Source of the DNA: JBKEDF01 sp047975325 | Lineage (GTDB): Bacteria; Pseudomonadota; Alphaproteobacteria; Rhodobacterales; Rhodobacteraceae | Assembly: GCA_047975325.1 (NCBI GenBank) | Contig: JBKEDF010000068.1 | Span: forward strand, 1-24,169 | DNA length: 24,169 bases | Reading direction: 5' to 3' | Shown here: positions 14,299-22,812 of the stretch, piece by piece | Layout: each line of letters begins with the position of its first letter | How positions within the stretch are numbered: position 1 is the stretch's first letter | Notes under the pieces: generated by a model | The model's input: only the letters and a program-made list of their open reading frames with translations | Told to the model about the DNA's origin: nothing | Database searches by the model: none | Made by a program: the position numbers and the translations under genes

Positions 14299-17040
14299 AT
14301 GGCAACGGAAAACGGGAATGATCTGCCAGAGGGGCTAAGCCAGGAGGCCCTGGATGAACTCGTAGCCGCCTCCGATACCGGTTCACGGGGGTCAACCGGC
14401 GTGGTTGGGGTTTTTATCATGCTGGTGGCGCTTGCCTGGTCGCTGTTCCAGCTCTGGTTCGCATCGCCCCTGCCCTTCATGTTCGGCTTCGGCGTCTTCA
14501 ACGATACCGAGGTACGTTCGATCCACCTCGCCTTTGCGCTGTTTCTGACCTTCGCCGTCTTTCCCGCCGCAAGGACCAAGCCGCAGCTGGTGCTGGGGCT
14601 GGGCGTACCGATTATCCTTGGCGCGCTTTTCATGTTCTCCGCCAAGGATGGCACCTCCACCTGGTGGATCTTCATTCCCGTTCTTCTGATCGTGGGGGCA
14701 ATCATCCTGGGATCTCCACGTGACAGGATCCCGGTCTGGGAATGGGGGCTTGCAATCGTCTCGGCGGGGACCGCGCTTTATCTCTATTCCTTCTACACCG
14801 CGATCTCGACCAGGGTGGGCGCACCGATTTCGCAGGATTTCGTCGTATCGGTTTTCGGGTTGCTGCTCCTGCTGGAGGCCACACGCCGCGCACTTGGCCC
14901 GGCATTGATGGTCGTGGCCAGCGTCTTTCTGATCTATACGATCCTTGGCCCCTACATGCCGAATATCATCGCCCACAAGGGCAACAACCTTTCCGAGATC
15001 GTCAATCACCAATGGCTGACCACCGAGGGCGTCTTCGGTATCGCGCTTGGGGTTTCCTCCGGCTTCGTGTTCCTGTTCGTGCTTTTCGGGTCCCTTCTGG
15101 ACAAGGCCGGGGCGGGAAATTACTTCATCCAGGTGGCCTTTTCGCTGATGGGTCACATGCGTGGCGGTCCGGCCAAGGCGGCGGTGGTTTCATCCGCAAT
15201 GACCGGGCTGATCTCAGGCTCCTCCATTGCCAATGTCGTCACCACCGGCACGTTCACCATTCCACTGATGAAGAAGGTCGGCTTTTCGTCCGAAAAGGCC
15301 GGCGCGGTTGAGGTCGCCTCCTCAGTCAACGGGCAGATCATGCCGCCGGTCATGGGGGCTGCGGCCTTTCTGATGGTGGAATATGTGGGTATTCCCTATT
15401 TCGACGTGGTCACACATGCCTTCCTGCCTGCATCGATTTCCTATATCGCGCTGGTCTATATCGTCCATCTTGAGGCGATGAAGGCGAATATGCAGGGACT
15501 CCCGCGCGCCTATACGCCGCCGCCGCTCCTGCGTCGGCTGATCGGCATCGCCTTCACCATCGCGGTAATCTGTGCGGTATCCTTCGCGGTCTATTACGGA
15601 ATGGGCTGGCTTCGCCCCGCCTTCCCCAACGCTGCGGGCTATATCGTCTTTGCCTTCCTGACCGTGGTTTACGTCTCCCTCGTCTGGGTAGCGGCACGTG
15701 AGGAACCGCTGAAGCTGGACGACCCCAAGGCACAGGTGACCAAGCTGCCACTTCCGGGGCCGACGATCCGGGCCGGACTGCATTACATCCTGCCTGTCGT
15801 GGTGTTGGTCTGGGCGTTAATGGTGGACCGTCTGTCGCCCGGCCTTTCTGCCTTCTGGGCAACCGCCTACATGATCTTCATCCTCGTGACACAGCGCCCG
15901 CTCATGGCGCTTTTCCGCAATGCGGGCAAGGTCGGAACGGAATTCTGGGCAGGCTTTGGCGATCTGATTGATGGCCTTGTGACCGGGGCACGCAACATGA
16001 TCGGGATCGGCATCGCTACCGCTACGGCAGGCATCATCGTGGGTGCAGTCAGCCAGACCGGCGTGGGTTCCGCCCTTGCCGATGTGGTGGAGGTCTTGTC
16101 CGGCGGCAATATCATGGCGATCCTGTTCCTGACGGCAATCCTGTCGCTGATCCTCGGAATGGGACTGCCGACCACGGCGAACTATATCGTGGTCTCTGCC
16201 CTTCTGGCCCCGGTTATCGTGACATTGGGGCAGCAGAACGGGCTGATCGTACCGCTGATCGCAGTGCATCTTTTTGTCTTCTATTTCGGTATCATGGCCG
16301 ATGTGACCCCGCCGGTGGGGCTGGCAAGCTTTGCCGCAGCGGCAGTTTCGGGGGGCGATCCTATCCGTACCGGGGTTGTGGCGTTCTTCTATTCGCTGCG
16401 CACCGCCGCGCTGCCCTTCCTCTTTGTCTTCAATACCGAACTTCTGCTGATCAATGTGACCTGGTTTCAGGGCATCTTTGTCTTCGCGGTGGCAACTGTT
16501 GCAATGTTGCTTTTCGCGGCAGCGACACAGGGCTGGTTCATCACGCGCAACCGGATCTTTGACACGGTTGCGCTGCTTCTGGTGGCGTTCACGCTTTTCC
16601 GGCCCGGGTTCTGGATGGACATGATCTTCCCACCCTATGCCGAGGAACCTCCATCCGCATTGGTCCAGGCGGCGGCCGATACCCGCGCCGGGCAGGATCT
16701 GCGGTTGCGCGTTGCCGGGGTAAACGATCTTGGTGATCCCATCGAATTCGTCGCGGTCCTGCCAATTGGCGAAGGGGAAACCGGCGAAGAAAAACTGGCA
16801 GCGGCAGGCCTCGCGCTGCGGCAGGATGGGGACAAGACCATCATCGACGATGCAGCATTCGATTCGGCCGCAACCAAGGCCGGGCTGGACTGGGATCAGG
16901 AAATCCTGCGTGTCCTGCGCCCTGTGGAAGCGCCCAGCAAATACTGGATGTTCCTGCCCGCCCTGGCGCTTCTTGCGCTGATCATGGTCACCCAGCGTCG
17001 CCGGGCCGAACCTTCGCCCCCCAGCCCAGCGCCCAGTTGA
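14299..17040 (+). CDS. TRAP transporter permease, fused 4TM/12TM, with DUF3394-like C-terminus
   Basis: The 913-residue inner-membrane protein fuses the small (DctQ-like) and large (DctM-like) TRAP subunits and imports the ligand using the Na+ or H+ gradient. Residues about 35-200 hold the first helices. The large subunit shows SGSSIANVVTTGTFTIPLMKK around residues 305-325, then ASSVNGQIMPPVMGAAAFLM, and later LGMGLPTTANYIVVSALLAPV around 620, all characteristic of fused TAXI permeases. After about residue 740, two more helices flank a soluble segment (EEPPSALVQAAADTRAGQD and on), resembling DUF3394, and the protein ends with a helix and a Pro-rich tail. The ATG at 14299 has AAGGGGGG upstream. 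It works with the binding protein at 13224, and the UspA gene follows after ten bases. Confidence 0.94.
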   Translation: MATENGNDLPEGLSQEALDELVAASDTGSRGSTGVVGVFIMLVALAWSLFQLWFASPLPFMFGFGVFNDTEVRSIHLAFALFLTFAVFPAARTKPQLVLGLGVPIILGALFMFSAKDGTSTWWIFIPVLLIVGAIILGSPRDRIPVWEWGLAIVSAGTALYLYSFYTAISTRVGAPISQDFVVSVFGLLLLLEATRRALGPALMVVASVFLIYTILGPYMPNIIAHKGNNLSEIVNHQWLTTEGVFGIALGVSSGFVFLFVLFGSLLDKAGAGNYFIQVAFSLMGHMRGGPAKAAVVSSAMTGLISGSSIANVVTTGTFTIPLMKKVGFSSEKAGAVEVASSVNGQIMPPVMGAAAFLMVEYVGIPYFDVVTHAFLPASISYIALVYIVHLEAMKANMQGLPRAYTPPPLLRRLIGIAFTIAVICAVSFAVYYGMGWLRPAFPNAAGYIVFAFLTVVYVSLVWVAAREEPLKLDDPKAQVTKLPLPGPTIRAGLHYILPVVVLVWALMVDRLSPGLSAFWATAYMIFILVTQRPLMALFRNAGKVGTEFWAGFGDLIDGLVTGARNMIGIGIATATAGIIVGAVSQTGVGSALADVVEVLSGGNIMAILFLTAILSLILGMGLPTTANYIVVSALLAPVIVTLGQQNGLIVPLIAVHLFVFYFGIMADVTPPVGLASFAAAAVSGGDPIRTGVVAFFYSLRTAALPFLFVFNTELLLINVTWFQGIFVFAVATVAMLLFAAATQGWFITRNRIFDTVALLLVAFTLFRPGFWMDMIFPPYAEEPPSALVQAAADTRAGQDLRLRVAGVNDLGDPIEFVAVLPIGEGETGEEKLAAAGLALRQDGDKTIIDDAAFDSAATKAGLDWDQEILRVLRPVEAPSKYWMFLPALALLALIMVTQRRRAEPSPPSPAPS

Positions 17041-17050
17041 GGACAAAACG

Positions 17051-17482
17051 ATGTATAGCCGCATTCTGCTAAGCGTGGATCTGACCGACGAAGCCTCCTG
17101 GCAGCATGCCCTGCCCCATGCGCTGAACCTTGCCCAAAACAGCCAGGCGGAGCTTCATCTTGTCACCGTGGTGCCCGATACGGGTGCGGATATGGTCGGC
17201 CATATGTTCCCGCCGGATTTCCACGAACAGGCAATGGAACAGGCCGGTGCCGAATTCAAAGCCCTGATCGCAAGGGAAATTCCGGCTGGAATTCAGATCA
17301 CGCCGCATCTTGAATATGGACGGGTTCATGATGAAATCCTCAGGGTGATTGAGGAAACCGGCGCCGATCTGATGGTCATGGGGTCCCACGCGCCCGACCG
17401 GATACGGGAATTTCTCGTGGGTAGTCACGCTGACCGCGTTGTTCGCCGATCGCCGGTTTCGGTTCTTGTCGTCAGAGGTTAA
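17051..17482 (+). CDS. Universal stress protein, TeaD-like
   Basis: The 143-residue protein has the Usp fold: MYSRILLSVDLTDEA at the start, AELHLVTVVPD (33-43), and the C-terminal MVMGSHAPDRIREFLVGSHADRVVRRSPVSVLVV. The ATP-binding motif GxxG-x9-G(S/T) is altered: Gly111 and Gly124-Ser125 are present, but the second glycine is Ala114. In Halomonas, the TRAP-linked Usp TeaD binds ATP and modulates the ectoine TRAP transporter; this protein sits ten bases after a TRAP permease gene and is likely to have a similar regulatory role, by inference. GAGGA lies upstream of the ATG. It is in the middle of the cluster, before the nitrilase gene. Confidence 0.92.
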   Translation: MYSRILLSVDLTDEASWQHALPHALNLAQNSQAELHLVTVVPDTGADMVGHMFPPDFHEQAMEQAGAEFKALIAREIPAGIQITPHLEYGRVHDEILRVIEETGADLMVMGSHAPDRIREFLVGSHADRVVRRSPVSVLVVRG

Positions 17483-17549
17483 AAAGGGTGTCGAACATAT
17501 TGGCCGGCACTTCACGTGACCCGGTCTTGCAACGGAGACGAAGACCCAG

Positions 17550-18545
17550 ATGACCCCTTTCGCGATCGCCGGCGTTCAGATGTATGTGAACGCATTGCAA
17601 CCCAATATCGACGGGATGCTGCAACGGCTTGATATCCTGATGGCACGCTTTCCCTGGACACAGATGGTGCTGTTTTCGGAACTCGCGCCCCTTGGCCCGC
17701 TGCACCGTTTCGCCTTGCCCCTGATGAATGAACATGTGGAACGTTTTCAGCAGGCTGCCCAAAGGCATCATGTCTGGCTGATCCCCGGATCGATGTTCGA
17801 AAAGACCGAAGATGGCCGGATTTTCAACACCTCGGTCGTGATCGATCCCGAAGGGGCAATCGTTAAAAGCTACCGCAAGATCTTTCCCTTCCGGCCCTAT
17901 GAGGCGGGGGTCGAGGCCGGGACGGAATTTTGCATCTTCGACGTGCCCGAGGTCGGCCGGTTCGGCCTGTCGATCTGTTATGATATCTGGTTTCCTGAAA
18001 CCACACGGCAATTGACGGCGCAGGGGGTGGAGGTGCTGTTGCACCCCGTCCTGACGGGAACCACCGACCGCGAGGCGGAACTGGCCATCGCACGGGCAAC
18101 GGCGGCGCAGTTCCAATGCTATGTCATCGACGTGAACGGGCTTGGCGCCGGCGGGAACGGGCGTTCCTGTGTGGTCGATCCCACTGCGACCGTGCTGCAT
18201 CAATCGGCCGGGCAGGAGGACATGTTCCCCATTGAAATTGATCTTGCCATGGTGCGCCGCCAACGCGAAACCGGCATGAAGGGGCTGGGTCAGGTTCTGA
18301 AAAGCTTCCGCGACCGCGAGGCGGAATTTTCCGTCTATGACCGCAACAGCGGGGCAGATGCATATCTGCACGGTCTCGGCCCGCTGGAAATCCCCAAACA
18401 GGGATCCCGCGCCGGGCTCGATTTGCGCGATACCACGCTGCTTGGCCATATGGATGGCGCGCAACCCCAGACCAGCGGTCCGGAGGCGGATGCGCTCGAA
18501 CAGACCGCCGGGATCTACGCAGGGGCAAAGACAATTACCGGTTAA
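17550..18545 (+). CDS. Nitrilase-superfamily carbon-nitrogen hydrolase
   Basis: The 331-residue cytosolic enzyme hydrolyses a non-peptide C-N bond (an amide, carbamoyl group or nitrile). The catalytic triad is visible: Glu44 in LFSELAPLG, Lys110 in SYRKIFPFRPYE, and the nucleophile Cys143 in LSICYDIWFPE. The SICYDIWFPE and GTEF elements favour an amidase over a true nitrilase. Residues beyond about 260 form an extension not needed for the core fold, ending in a Thr/Gly-rich tail. The start has GGAG about 12 bases upstream. In its place between a transporter and an Orn/Lys/Arg-type decarboxylase, an N-carbamoylputrescine amidase-like or omega-amidase-like role is conceivable, but no agmatine deiminase gene is nearby. 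Family certain; substrate unknown. Confidence 0.9.
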   Translation: MTPFAIAGVQMYVNALQPNIDGMLQRLDILMARFPWTQMVLFSELAPLGPLHRFALPLMNEHVERFQQAAQRHHVWLIPGSMFEKTEDGRIFNTSVVIDPEGAIVKSYRKIFPFRPYEAGVEAGTEFCIFDVPEVGRFGLSICYDIWFPETTRQLTAQGVEVLLHPVLTGTTDREAELAIARATAAQFQCYVIDVNGLGAGGNGRSCVVDPTATVLHQSAGQEDMFPIEIDLAMVRRQRETGMKGLGQVLKSFRDREAEFSVYDRNSGADAYLHGLGPLEIPKQGSRAGLDLRDTTLLGHMDGAQPQTSGPEADALEQTAGIYAGAKTITG

Positions 18546-18588
18546 GCAGGACCATAACCTGCAGCCATCAGGGAGGAGAAAAGACACG

Positions 18589-21318
18589 ATGCAATCCATG
18601 GGGGATTACTATTCTGCGGTACAGCTCAGATCGGATCGCTGGAGCGCCCTGCGCGAAGCCAGTGATCATCTGTCGCGGGATCCGAACGGCCGTCATACCC
18701 GTCAGACGCATGAAAAGATAGCCAGGCTGTTCGATCAGCTTGCCCCGGTGGAGGCCTATTGGGCCTTCCCCGGGCACACCGCATTTGAAAACCTGCGGCG
18801 GCAATATGAAAACGGAAAGATCGATGAGGTCTCCTTTACCGTCAAACGCATTGCACGGGCGCTGACAACCGGTGCCTACCGGCGCCGTCACATTCCACTG
18901 GATCGCGATCTGGCCGAACCCGATGATCACGATGACGAGGCCATCCTTTCACCTGATGCAAGGGCCCTGGCCAAACCCTATTTCGAGGTGTTGATCGTCG
19001 ATGACATGAATGAACATCAGGCCCATTGGATGCGGTCCAACATGGCCCAGATGCGCCGGACGGAAGACCCTTTCACCTATGAGCCGGTAATCGTTCCCAG
19101 CCTTCAGGATGCGTTGATCGGGATCCTGTTCAACCACAATATCCAGGCCATCGTGATCCGCCCCGGGCTGCGGCTCGAAAGCCGCTATGCCGATTTGCCG
19201 GTTCTGACGCGCTATCTCAACAATGCGGGTGGCGCGGAAGGCTTCGAGGAACTTTCCCCTGAAAACTATGGCCCCGAACTATGCCGGATGGTGGCCAGGA
19301 TGCGACCGGAACTTGACGCCTATCTGGTAACCGATCGTTCAGTGGAGGATATCGCAGGGCTGGATCTGGGGATCTGCCGCCGCGTCTTTTACAATCAGGA
19401 AGATTTCATGGAATTGCATCTGAACATCCTTCGGGGCGTTCAGGCGCGGTACAAGACACCGTTCTTTTCGGCGCTCAAGGAATATTCCAAGCAACCCACC
19501 GGCGTTTTCCATGCCATGCCGATCAGCCGTGGAAAATCGGTTTCCCGCAGCCACTGGATCCAGGATATGGGTGCCTTTTACGGCTCCAATATCTTCATGG
19601 CGGAAACATCGGCCACCTCGGGCGGGCTCGACAGTCTTCTGGAACCGCATGGGCCGATCAAGGAGGCGCAGGAACTTGCCGCGCGGGCCTTCGGGGCAAA
19701 GCAGACATTCTTTGCCACTAACGGCACCTCAACCTGCAACAAGATCGTCGTGCAGGCCCTTGTCAGGCCCGGCGATATCGTGCTGATCGACCGCGATTGC
19801 CACAAGTCGCATCATTACGGCATGGTGCTGTCCGGTGCCGAGGTATGCTATCTCGACAGCTATCCGCTCAATGAATATTCGATGTATGGCGCGGTGCCGC
19901 TGAAAGAGATCAAACATCAGTTGCTGAAGCTGAAAGCGGCTGGAAAACTTGACCGCGTGCGCATGCTGCTGCTGACCAACTGCACCTTTGACGGTATCGT
20001 CTATAACGTTGAACGGGTGATGGAGGAATGTCTGGCCATCAAACCGGATCTGATTTTCCTCTGGGATGAGGCCTGGTTTGCCTTTGCCCGTTTCGGCCCG
20101 ACCTATCGCAGCCGCACCGCGATGAATTCCGCCAATAACCTGCGTGAAAAACTGCGCAGCGATATCCACATCAAGGCCCATGCCAAACAGCAGGAAAAGC
20201 TGGCCGATGCGGATGAGGAAAAACTGCTGAAAACCCGGCTGATCCCCCCGCCGGATGCCCGCGTACGTGTCTATGCCACACAATCGACACACAAGACGCT
20301 GACCTCGCTCCGGCAGGGATCGATGATCCATGTCAACGATCAGGATTTCAAGGGCGAGGTCGAACAAAGCTTCCACGAAGCCTATATGACCCATACCTCC
20401 ACCTCGCCGAACTATCAGATCATCGCCAGCCTTGATGTCGGGCGGCGGCAGGTGGAACTGGAAGGGTTTGAATTTGTCCAGCGTCAGGTCGAAGCTGCCA
20501 TGGCCATGCGCAGGGCAATTTCGACCCATCCGCTTTTGCAGAAATATTTCAAGGTCCTGACCGCCGGTGACATGATCCCCGAGATGCATCGCGAAAGCGG
20601 GGTCCATAGCTATTACGATAGTGAACAGGGCTGGACGGATGTCTGGGATTGCTGGGAAAACGATGAATTCGTCCTGGATGCCACGCGGGTCACACTGGCG
20701 GTGGGCGGTACGGGCTGGGACGGCGATACGTTCAAGACCAAGATCCTGATGGATAAATACGGCATCCAGATCAACAAGACATCCCGGAATACCGTGTTGT
20801 TCATGACCAATATCGGTACCACGCGATCCTCGGTCGCCTATCTGATCGAGGTTCTGGTGGAAATCGCCAAGGATCTGGACGACCTGCTGGATGACGCGTC
20901 GAAGATGGAACGGCTGGCCTTTGACAGGCGGGTAAAGAACCTGATGCAGGACCTGCCCCCGCTGCCCGATTTTTCCCGTTTCCACGACGCTTTCTGTTCC
21001 GATCAGGCAACCGGCGAAGGCGATATCCGGCGTGGTTTCTTCCTTAGTTATGATGAGGAAAGCTGCGATTATCTTGATCTTGAAAACGCATTGCCCGCAG
21101 CACTTGACAGCGGGAAGGAGGTGGTTTCCGCCTCTTTCATCATCCCCTATCCCCCGGGCTTTCCGATCCTGGTGCCAGGGCAGGTCGTCTCAAAGGAGAT
21201 CCTGGCTTTCATGCGGGCGCTGGATGTGAATGAAATCCATGGTTATCGCGCCGATCTGGGCCTGCGGGTTTTCACACCCGAGGCGCTGGCGGGGCAGATG
21301 ACCGATAAAACGCAATAA
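18589..21318 (+). CDS. Long Orn/Lys/Arg-type PLP decarboxylase
   Basis: The 909-residue protein is a fold-type I PLP decarboxylase related to lysine, ornithine and arginine decarboxylases (usually 710-760 residues). After an N-terminal region of about 130 residues comes a REC-like wing domain (FEVLIVDDMNEHQ, 132-144), then the PLP core: TNGTSTCNK (377-385), DRDCHKSHHYG with the ring-stacking His405, LWDEAW with Asp493 contacting the pyridine nitrogen, and QSTHKTLTSL with the PLP lysine Lys569. Asp493 and Lys569 are 76 apart against about 37 in E. coli LdcI, because of a Lys/Glu-rich insertion (about 513-552). The C-terminal domain ends with YPPGFPILVPGQ (854-865). The ATG at 18589 has GGGAGGAG upstream. 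Substrate is probably a basic amino acid or relative, but not proven. Confidence 0.9.
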   Translation: MQSMGDYYSAVQLRSDRWSALREASDHLSRDPNGRHTRQTHEKIARLFDQLAPVEAYWAFPGHTAFENLRRQYENGKIDEVSFTVKRIARALTTGAYRRRHIPLDRDLAEPDDHDDEAILSPDARALAKPYFEVLIVDDMNEHQAHWMRSNMAQMRRTEDPFTYEPVIVPSLQDALIGILFNHNIQAIVIRPGLRLESRYADLPVLTRYLNNAGGAEGFEELSPENYGPELCRMVARMRPELDAYLVTDRSVEDIAGLDLGICRRVFYNQEDFMELHLNILRGVQARYKTPFFSALKEYSKQPTGVFHAMPISRGKSVSRSHWIQDMGAFYGSNIFMAETSATSGGLDSLLEPHGPIKEAQELAARAFGAKQTFFATNGTSTCNKIVVQALVRPGDIVLIDRDCHKSHHYGMVLSGAEVCYLDSYPLNEYSMYGAVPLKEIKHQLLKLKAAGKLDRVRMLLLTNCTFDGIVYNVERVMEECLAIKPDLIFLWDEAWFAFARFGPTYRSRTAMNSANNLREKLRSDIHIKAHAKQQEKLADADEEKLLKTRLIPPPDARVRVYATQSTHKTLTSLRQGSMIHVNDQDFKGEVEQSFHEAYMTHTSTSPNYQIIASLDVGRRQVELEGFEFVQRQVEAAMAMRRAISTHPLLQKYFKVLTAGDMIPEMHRESGVHSYYDSEQGWTDVWDCWENDEFVLDATRVTLAVGGTGWDGDTFKTKILMDKYGIQINKTSRNTVLFMTNIGTTRSSVAYLIEVLVEIAKDLDDLLDDASKMERLAFDRRVKNLMQDLPPLPDFSRFHDAFCSDQATGEGDIRRGFFLSYDEESCDYLDLENALPAALDSGKEVVSASFIIPYPPGFPILVPGQVVSKEILAFMRALDVNEIHGYRADLGLRVFTPEALAGQMTDKTQ

Positions 21319-21339
21319 TACAAAAAAGGGAGGCACAAC

Positions 21340-22800
21340 ATGCCCAAGAAGGAGCTGAAGAACCTGTCGGAGATCCGCCGGTATTTTCACCGCAATGAGG
21401 ATCCGGTCTATTTCATCTCCGCAACCAATTTCAATCTTCTCGGGATTGATGAATGGTGCAAGAATTTCAAATATATCTGCTATATCGACTGCTATGATGG
21501 ACGGCATCCGAACACATTCGTGCCTTCCGAACAGCCGCATGCGGAATTCCAGTCGATCGAGGATATCAACAATTACCTGCTCCAGCACAAGGAGGTCATC
21601 GACCTTGTGAAACGGCGGGGCGGCAAGCCGAAATTCGTCTTCCTGATGTTCGACGAGGAAACCGAACGGCTTGCAAAGGAACTGGGGGCGGAGGTCTGGT
21701 TTCCCAAGGCGAAACTGCGCACCAAGCTCGACAACAAGATCCAGACGGTGCGCGTCGGCAACAAGGCCGGTGTGCCTTCGGTCCCCAATGTTCTGGCCGA
21801 GGTGAAAAACTATGAGGATCTGAAGAAAACCTGCGACAAGGCCGGGCTTGGTCATGATCTGGTATTGCAATCGGCCTTTGGTGATTCAGGTCATACGACC
21901 TTCTTCATCAAGTCCGAGGCCGATTTCCGCCGTCACGAACATGAAATCGTCGGTGAAGGTGAAATAAAGATCATGAAACGGATCGATTGCCGTGGATCGG
22001 CAATCGAGGCCTGCGTGACCCGCGAAGGTACAATCGTTGGCCCGCTGATGACGGAACTTGTGGGGTTCAAGGAACTGACCCCCTATCGCGGCGGCTGGTG
22101 CGGCAATGAAATCTTTGCCACCGCCTTTCCGCCCAAGGCACGTCAACGCGCCCGTGATCTGACCTTCAAATTCGGTGAACAGCTCCGCAAGGAAGGCTAT
22201 CACGGGTATTTCGAACTTGATTTCCTGATCGACAAGAAGACCGGTGAACTTTGGCTGGGCGAATTGAATCCCCGCATCACCGGGTGTTCCTCAATGACCA
22301 ACCACGCCGCCTTTGCCCATGCAGATGCGCCGCTTTTCCTGTTCCACCTATTGCAGTTCTCACGCAAGAAATTCAATCTCGACGTGGCAGAACTGAATGC
22401 CCGCTGGGCAAATCCGGATATGATCGACGGATGGAGCCAGATGGTCATCAAGCATACCGAGGATAATGTCGACATCATCACCGAGGCACCGCAGTCAGGC
22501 ATTTACCGGATGCTGGAGGATGGCCGCGTGATCTTTGACCGGTTCGACTATCACCGTCGCGCGGTGGAAAGCGAAAACGAGGCCTTCTTCCTGCGCATCC
22601 AGAAACCCGGTGACTATCGTTATGAGGGCGCGGACCTGGGCATTTTGGTAACACGCGGACGTTCGATGACGAATGGCTTCAAGCTCAATGAGCGGGCAAA
22701 GAAATGGATCCATGGCATCAAGCAAAGTTTCAGGGCCCGCCCCCTGACGGCTGGTGCTGCCGGGCCTGTGCCCACTGATTCCGCCTTCAAGATCATGTAG
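21340..22800 (+). CDS. ATP-grasp ligase (biotin-carboxylase-like fold)
   Basis: The 486-residue protein has an ATP-grasp core. After a Rossmann-like preATP domain (VYFISATNFNLLG, then PKFVFLMFDEETERLAKEL), the ATP-grasp part starts near KLDNKIQTVRVGNKAGVPSVPN (129-150). It contains the flexible Ser/Gly loop FGDSGHTTFFI (180-190), the adenine-side EIKIMKRIDCRG (208-219), and the Mg-binding pair ELDF (292-295) and GELNPRITG with Glu308 and Asn310. Members of the superfamily join a carboxylate, activated as acyl phosphate, to an amine. The gene lies 21 bases behind the decarboxylase gene with AAGGGAGG before its ATG, so the amine product of that enzyme is the obvious candidate for its nucleophile, by inference. 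No biotin-carrier or carboxyltransferase gene is near, so biotin carboxylase is unlikely. Confidence 0.87.
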   Translation: MPKKELKNLSEIRRYFHRNEDPVYFISATNFNLLGIDEWCKNFKYICYIDCYDGRHPNTFVPSEQPHAEFQSIEDINNYLLQHKEVIDLVKRRGGKPKFVFLMFDEETERLAKELGAEVWFPKAKLRTKLDNKIQTVRVGNKAGVPSVPNVLAEVKNYEDLKKTCDKAGLGHDLVLQSAFGDSGHTTFFIKSEADFRRHEHEIVGEGEIKIMKRIDCRGSAIEACVTREGTIVGPLMTELVGFKELTPYRGGWCGNEIFATAFPPKARQRARDLTFKFGEQLRKEGYHGYFELDFLIDKKTGELWLGELNPRITGCSSMTNHAAFAHADAPLFLFHLLQFSRKKFNLDVAELNARWANPDMIDGWSQMVIKHTEDNVDIITEAPQSGIYRMLEDGRVIFDRFDYHRRAVESENEAFFLRIQKPGDYRYEGADLGILVTRGRSMTNGFKLNERAKKWIHGIKQSFRARPLTAGAAGPVPTDSAFKIM

Positions 22801-22812
22801 AAAGAGGAACGG

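Noticed and set aside
15817..17064. 415-codon minus-strand open frame opposite the TRAP permease
   Set aside because: Highly charged, Cys/His/Gln-rich translation mirrors hydrophobic codons of the permease on the other strand.
18337..18588. 84-codon upstream extension of the decarboxylase frame
   Set aside because: It overlaps the end of the nitrilase gene in another frame; the ATG at 18589 has a strong GGGAGGAG site.
17472..18599. 375-codon minus-strand open frame opposite the nitrilase gene
   Set aside because: Antisense shadow of a clear enzyme; no family motif and no independent ribosome binding site.
19729..20985. 418-codon minus-strand open frame opposite the decarboxylase
   Set aside because: Antisense shadow; Gln/His/Asp-rich composition and no recognisable domain.
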